From NCBI GenBank assembly GCA_900708905.1, contig CAADRB010000048.1, positions 145,925-209,924 on the forward strand: a stretch of DNA of 64,000 nt. The letters are read 5' to 3'. Origin of the DNA: Hymenolepis diminuta (Eukaryota; Platyhelminthes; Cestoda; Cyclophyllidea; Hymenolepididae). Numbering within the stretch: the first letter of the stretch is position 1; every line of letters begins with the position of its first letter. The notes below the pieces were generated by a model. That model saw only the letters and a program-made list of their open reading frames with translations. It made no database searches and was not told the origin of the DNA. Shown here one piece after another: positions 58,901 to 64,000 of this stretch. The translations under genes were made by a program, and so were the position numbers.

Positions 58901-60705
58901 TCTGCCATCTGAACACTCGCATTCTGTTCAATCGGAATCAGAATACATTTATTTTATAAACTGAATATTTCCTTTCCGTTGTTTTGTAAGGTTGCAAATG
59001 TTTTAATTCGACTAATTTATAAACCAGCAAATGCCATTTCGAGCTTTTTATATAAACTGGCATTTTAATGATAATATTGTAAAGAAAAAAATACAGAATT
59101 TTGTCTGCCGGCCGAATTGAATCGAGGTAAATATTCTGTGATTCAAAATAAAGAAGATCATAATTAAATAAACGGAAATACCGAACACAGTTCTGAGAAA
59201 TCTATGGATAACATCAGAAAGTTACTAGAAGCTACTAGATCGCCTTAGTAAGCAATATAATGTTGTAGTTATTGGCCTTTCCTTCCTATCATGATTTCCC
59301 GAAATTGAATTATTCTATCCGGGTCACGAGTTTGATAATATTATGATTCTAAGGGAGAACGTTCAGAATACTGCCGACAACAAGATCTGTAATGAATAAT
59401 AAGTCCTACCCATCACTGTGCTGAATCACCATATAGTAATTAATAATCCTTATGCAATTTACCTATTTTCTAATCAAGGGATATATGACTCGAATAACGC
59501 TATTGAGAATCTGGGAGGGTATGTGGCCAATAAAAAGCCAATCCAACCAACACTGACTCACGCAGATAGAAGAAAATAATTAAGGAAATAATCTACTGGC
59601 ACCCATATTAGAATAGCAACGGTGCGTAGAAATGTTCAAGATCAGAACACTCGTGTTCGTCTTCATTTTGTCAGAGGCATTGAATTGGCATTTAGCATAT
59701 AGACACAATACTACTGATTGCTAAACCCATTAACTGCGACTTTTTAGCATTCGGATATAACATCTAGATGTTACCACTTGAAATAGTCTTTCACCTTTCG
59801 AATAGTGCAAACCAATCACTGAGGGCGTACCAATCAGTCTCAACCCAGGCCCTAAATTTGATTAATTCTGGAACTAAATAAAGTGTTGAAAACGCCTATT
59901 TTAGGTAACGGTTGGATATTTTGGAGCCGCTCTGATAAGGAACTTGCATTCTGTCTATTGGCCAGAATTAACCGATACTCTTGGCCATTCCTATCATCGA
60001 TGAGTATTGACATTGTGACATTTTAATTGGTGCATTTGTTCTTTGACCATTGCGAATCTGATAGTGTTCTTCATATGAATAAATATTATGATATCAAAAA
60101 GATATAAACATTACAATATTTTATAATATCACATTTCAAGACTGTTAGATTGCATCAGAAAAGTCATCTAGGGTTGCTAATGCGGGTTGCGGTGAAATCA
60201 ACACCTGACCGCTTTGGCAGCCTAGTATTTGAAACCAATCATTAAAACAAGCGCGATCAATAGGCGAGAGCGCGTTGCATAGTCAGGCTTACGCATTCAA
60301 AATTGGCACAATTTCTTTCACTGTGCTAGGTTAACTACTCCTATAATTAAATATAGTAAATAACTGAAATCTCTCTTATCTACTTTTAACTTAACTATCT
60401 CAGCAGAATTTCGTCTTCAAACAGCTCACCTTTGTGCCGTCATCCTTCGTAATAACCTGAGAGCTAGTACACACTGCGAAAGGTTGTCTGAGTCGAAGGC
60501 GCTTGACTTCTGCCACTCGACTGTCAGGTGTGACAGTCGAGACTCCATTTGATCCTCCTGATGAGATCTCAGGGATATCCGAAAGCGGGAAATCATAAGT
60601 GTTGATACCCTCTCGTATAAGCTGACTGGCGACGGATGTTTTGAATTGTTTACACTCCTCCACAGTCATCGTGTCTGCTTTCGCGATAATAGGAATAAGA
60701 TTCAC
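55630..60705 (-). CDS. SEPT7: Septin, SEPT7/Peanut-like (3' seven exons, 5' part not in window)
   Basis: Exons 5' to 3': 60705-60430, 58307-58206, 58130-57936, 57778-57611, 57516-57475, 57341-57315, 55956-55630. All are phase 0 with GT-AG borders, giving 378 residues and stop. The first has the G4 motif in VNLIPIIAKADTMTVEECKQ, closest in wording to SEPT7 (AKADTLTPEEC). Exon 2 has YPWGTVETDSLEHNDF, the septin-unique element. Exon 3 has QDLIDVT...HYSNYR-type ending of the G domain. Exons 3-4 form the C-terminal coiled coil (EREKRLKDSERDMAERIRQM). Septins are GTP-binding proteins that build filaments for cytokinesis and cortex organisation. Odd points are a Ser/Gly-rich insert (PLSDIPEISSGGSNGVSTV) after GINTYDF and a long basic Ser-rich tail. 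P-loop (G1) and G3 exons were not found up to 64000. Confidence 0.9.
55957..57314 (-). other. Last septin intron
   Basis: 1.36 kb, no open coding signal. Contains a plus-oriented SINE head at about 56225-56290 (CCAGTAGCGCAGCGGTAAGC). Confidence 0.5.
56225..56290 (+). repeat. tRNA-like SINE head fragment
   Basis: GTAGCGCAGCGGTAAGCATA resembles the A-box half at 30955 (TAGCGCAGGGGTTAAAG). A matching B-box half is only partly present (AAGTCAGAACTCACTAGAT). Confidence 0.35.
57315..57341 (-). CDS. SEPT7: Septin micro-exon (27 bases)
   Basis: ETSTPSSPH between TTTGTTGTAG and GTGAGT. Phase 0 both ends. Ser/Thr-Pro sites suggest phosphorylation, by inference only. Confidence 0.5.
57475..57516 (-). 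CDS. SEPT7: Septin micro-exon (42 bases)
   Basis: VYYTSAMYDSPRLS between CAACTTACAG and GTGAGT. Phase 0 both ends, so it may be skipped without frame change. Confidence 0.6.
57611..57778 (-). CDS. SEPT7: Septin coiled-coil exon
   Basis: 56 codons, VREREKRLKDSERDMAER to ENRDYAD. Continuous heptad-like charged helix. Confidence 0.85.
57936..58130 (-). CDS. SEPT7: Septin exon: end of G domain, coiled-coil start
   Basis: DLIDVTYTNHYSNYRTNRLK, then a helical charged segment ending VYVEK before GTGCTA, a weak donor that still keeps phase. Confidence 0.85.
58206..58307 (-). CDS. SEPT7: Septin exon with septin-unique element
   Basis: 34 codons, VRCRVYPWGTVETDSLEHND to LLMRHFMQ. Matches R.YPWG..EVEN.EHCDF of septins, with TDS in place of the usual VEN. 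Confidence 0.9.
58308..60429 (-). other. Septin intron with SINE tail
   Basis: 2.1 kb between G4 and septin-unique-element exons. No exon is expected or seen. A SINE tail fragment lies at 59943-60040. Confidence 0.5.
59943..60040 (-). repeat. SINE tail fragment
   Basis: CTTGCATTCTGTC, CCAGAATTAACCGATA and CTTGGCCATTCC align with the tail at 32864-32920. The tRNA-like part is strongly decayed. Confidence 0.45.
60430..60705 (-). CDS. SEPT7: Septin exon with G4 motif
   Basis: Acceptor CTTCTTCTCTTCAG precedes GTGAATCTT (VNLIP). Contains AKAD, the insert and RLRLRQPFAVCTSSQV. Ends KDDGTK before GTGAGC. Confidence 0.9.
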
Positions 60706-63700
60706 CTGAAGAGAAGAAGAGTTTTATAAAATTTAAACTTCCAAAATGCTTAATAGACTTAAATATAGTTGGCCAACTAACTAAAACTTACAGAAAAGGC
60801 AATAAATACTTAGGAATTGACTTAAATATTCAATGCAAAACCGATTACGGATCAAAATAACAAGAAAGTAATGAACTTAATGATTTACTGTAAGAAAATA
60901 GCGAAGGAAACAAACTAAAACACTGCAAAACCGGGCTGTTTAAGTGTGAAAAAGCATAAGTGATGGCCATCAAATATTACTTGGACATTTTTATAGAAGA
61001 AAGAAGTAGTTGCTAGGAATAGAACTAGACAAAAATTGGTACCATTATTCGCAAATGTGGAGAATTCTACTTTCAAATATAATATTAGTAGTATCATTCA
61101 GTTAAAAGAGTTTAATATTAATAACATAAAATAAGTGATTAATTAGAAAATAAAGGAAACAGCAAAGGCTTGATAAAACCGCATTCCATTACATCCATTT
61201 CCTTCTCCCCCCAGTCACAACAATAAATGCCATTAATATTGATAAATTTTGATTCAAGGTAGAAAATTTTAGCAATAAATTCCAAGTACATTAGAAAAGG
61301 AGTCTTCCAACACTCATTTTGAGTAGAGGGAGCGGCATCAAGGAGCCTCTCAGGTGAGAAACTCGAGTTTAGTAATCTGTTTAACAACCAAATTTAACCA
61401 TTGCGGCTGACCGTTCTACTTATTGGATGTGCTTCGATGGATACCGAGTCCGTCGACTATAGAAGTCTGAAGCAATTTCAACGGATACATTTAAAAGAAA
61501 AACGTCACAAGTGTCAAGCTTATTGTAGTAATCCATAGAAAAAGCCATTAGAGAATATTTAAATATATCATAGTGAAAGTTTAAATTCTTGGATAAGAGC
61601 TGTTACCTGGTGTTGTATAACTGAAACTATATTGAAGCATTGCTATTTTATGGCCAACCATTTGACCTTTAAAAGATGGCAATCAAAAATGTCATCTCTC
61701 GGTCACAAGGTCTGTGATTCACCATGCAAAGACTAGGATGTAACGAATCAAGACCTTACTTAATAAAAAAGCGCGAGAATATGTGGCAGTTGATGGTAGA
61801 TTTTAAGGTTAAGTGAAGTTAAGTAACAAATAAATTCTCGTTAATAAAGCGATGCTAGATAAAGGATTAACTTCGAAATTAATAAATAAACAATAATGCA
61901 GGGTATGAAATTAAATATCAAATTATAGAGTAAACAAAGCTCTGTATTGTATAATAAAGAAAAAGAGAAGGACAAAAGTGTACCGAAAAGTAATAAGCCA
62001 AACGAAAATAGCTTGATAAATTTTCTGTATTTAAAACATTATATTATTTAACAGAAGTGACAATGAATGCACCCGAAGAATAGGATTGCACGAAACTTTT
62101 CACCCTAAGCATAATTTCATCTCTTCTATATTAATAGATGTGAAATAAAATTGAAGGACACTACTATGGAGAACAGCATTGCTGAAATCTAATTTGTGGC
62201 AAAAATTATTCATTGAAGGGATATACAAATAGTGAACTTTAATGAAATATTTCAATTTCGTGATCTGCAATAAAACGGAAGGGAAATTTGCGGAAACTTG
62301 TTTAAAGGAAACCTGCCAAGAAATTTCACATTTTTTTTTCAAAATAAACCTTAATGAAATACATTTCCATTTGAGAGAACCTATAAAATTCATTTAATTC
62401 TTAAACTTATTCTTAAGTGCAGCATACCTGAGAGAAACTGAATGTTTTTTTTCACAACATTTAAAACTTAGCATTTGGACAGAATTTACTAAGAACTTTA
62501 AGAAAAATAAGCATAAATACGTGTTTAAATCCCACGCAGTAAATATTGAAGTAAAATTTTGATGACAGAATAACATTTTCAGTAGTTGGTTTGGTTTAAA
62601 CCTGCTGCAAACACTAACCAATGACCACACAGATATGAAGGTGGAAGTGATGTCACTGCTCAACGCCTTAAAATCTTTGCCTTCAAATAAACGTCATTTG
62701 TTAGATAAACATTTATGAAAACAAACAAACTGAAACAAATTCGGAAATTCAATCCAACACTTTTTCTTATCCAAGCGCCTTTAATTAGCCTAAAAAAGCG
62801 TTCAACCACTTCAAACCGGGAAGGTGTTCAAATGAAAAAGGTAATGAGGACAACTAGAGCTCTTTATATCTCAATATTACGTTTATTTTTCCCTCCCCCA
62901 TTTAATTCACTATTAAAAACTGATGTTGTTTTAGTAAATTTCATTTCTGTTGATTTAGAATTCTCGGAAGGTTTACCTCTCGGTGCTCAGTAAAAGTTGA
63001 CTAAAGATTTTGCACAATACGACCATCTGGTGTATCAAAGAATCTAAAAATTATGTTCCTATTTGCTTAAAGAGAGCTGCGTGTCAGACTAAAATACCAA
63101 ATAACCTTCAGATAGATTTTACAATTGTGAACAACAGCACCATATGTCCACAAAAATGTTAAGCCGTATCGGCGTCCGGTAAGTACTAGACACAAATGTA
63201 CATTTAAAAAGTAAATATGTCTGAAACCACATGGATTAGTTCAATGAGATTACAGTAAAAAACTAATTACTTGAAGGCTTAGTCACTTTTTCTGAAACAT
63301 AGTCATATAAGCAAATAGGTGTTAGTCCGAGCATATGGGAAACTGGTTAACTGTAACCCAATGTGAACAATTGCCGGTAATCCATTACAAATGAAATATA
63401 CAGATGAGGAAAAGGTGATTAAGCGTGATATTACTTACGTATCCAGTCATTCTAAATTATGGAAGTTATCCATAAAAGGTCTGTATTCATTTAGTAGGAC
63501 AATTCTACTCCAAGATGACTACCAATATGGGAGATTTTAGGATTACTTCCTATAATCAACTTTGATAGGTCTGTAAAGTATCGCCACTGATGTGAATTTT
63601 ATCCTAATCCACACAATATTTAAACCATGGTGATTGCTATTCAAAATGAAAGGAAAAACTTCGACGAGTCTTTAAAAAGTGTGGATGGTCAACGTGCTTA

Positions 63701-64000
63701 TCTGCCAAGTCAGAAGTCAAGGCTTCCATAACTATCAATGTGAACCCAGTGAGTGATATGACCAAGCATATTGGTTAAGTTCGCCCAAAAAAGAGAAATT
63801 CAAGTACCTTTCCAAGGAGATTCTATGATGCTATCCATCAATTGGTAATAAGTGTATTCCTTTCTTAAGTGATCTTAAAAATTACTCATGGCTTGCCTAT
63901 ACATTGAGAAATGAAAAAGAGTTCTTTTTCGACAGTACAATCCAGATAAGTGATGACTGCTTTAGAAAAAATGGTTGTAAATAGTTAGCAGTAGTTGCTA
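60706..64000. other. Septin upstream intron, no exon found
   Basis: Searched by eye on the minus strand for the G1 (GxxGxGKS) and G3 (DTPGFGD) septin exons; none seen. A B-box-like SINE remnant lies near 61400-61480. The plus-strand frame at 62715-62993 and minus frames at 62100-62663 lack splice context and coding bias. Confidence 0.5.

Noticed and set aside
1..64000. CRISPR arrays, operons, prokaryotic defence systems
   Set aside because: No regularly spaced direct repeats. The introns and gene families are animal, so such systems are not expected and none was seen.

Overview
The window is a piece of a metazoan draft genome, AT-rich, with a 39-base assembly gap. Genes are split by GT-AG introns of a few dozen bases to more than 6 kb. 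A RIN/Sprint-type Rab5 regulator and a septin mark it as animal. Short exons, sparse genes and a fast-evolving secreted protein fit a flatworm, perhaps a parasitic one. That taxonomic guess is an inference, because no rRNA, mitochondrial or other decisive marker is present.

Layout. (1) 1-300: possible 3' end of a plus-strand gene running off the left edge. (2) 3154-4044 (+): a complete three-exon gene for a 246-residue secreted protein, with a TATA-like box upstream. (3) 5770-10097 (-): two large exons of a C2H2/C2HC zinc-finger protein whose last exon is unresolved. (4) 10.1-13.6 kb: repeats, the assembly gap and one orphan coiled-coil-like exon on the plus strand. (5) 13599-38655 (-): one 25-kb gene that I assembled by hand from 18 exons. 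Every junction keeps phase and the coding sum is 4326 nt, giving 1441 residues. It is a Ras and Rab interactor (RIN/Sprint) family protein: long disordered N-terminus, RIN-homology/VPS9 region, Ras-association domain. Its VPS9 domain lacks both catalytic signature residues and no SH2 domain was found. (6) 38.7-55.6 kb: a gene-poor stretch with decayed dispersed repeats. (7) 55630-60705 (-): the 3' seven exons of a SEPT7-like septin. Its G1-G3 exons were not found and probably lie beyond the right edge.

Repeats include a tRNA-like SINE family in several decayed copies, two other dispersed families, and a degenerate retroelement-like coding relic inside a RIN intron. All three well-supported minus-strand genes point the same way. 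They are independent eukaryotic genes, not an operon. By family knowledge their roles are transcription control (zinc finger), endosomal Rab5/Ras signalling (RIN) and cytoskeletal scaffolding (septin). The findings most worth checking are the apparently catalytically dead VPS9 domain, the insert and basic tail of the septin, and the secreted protein family.
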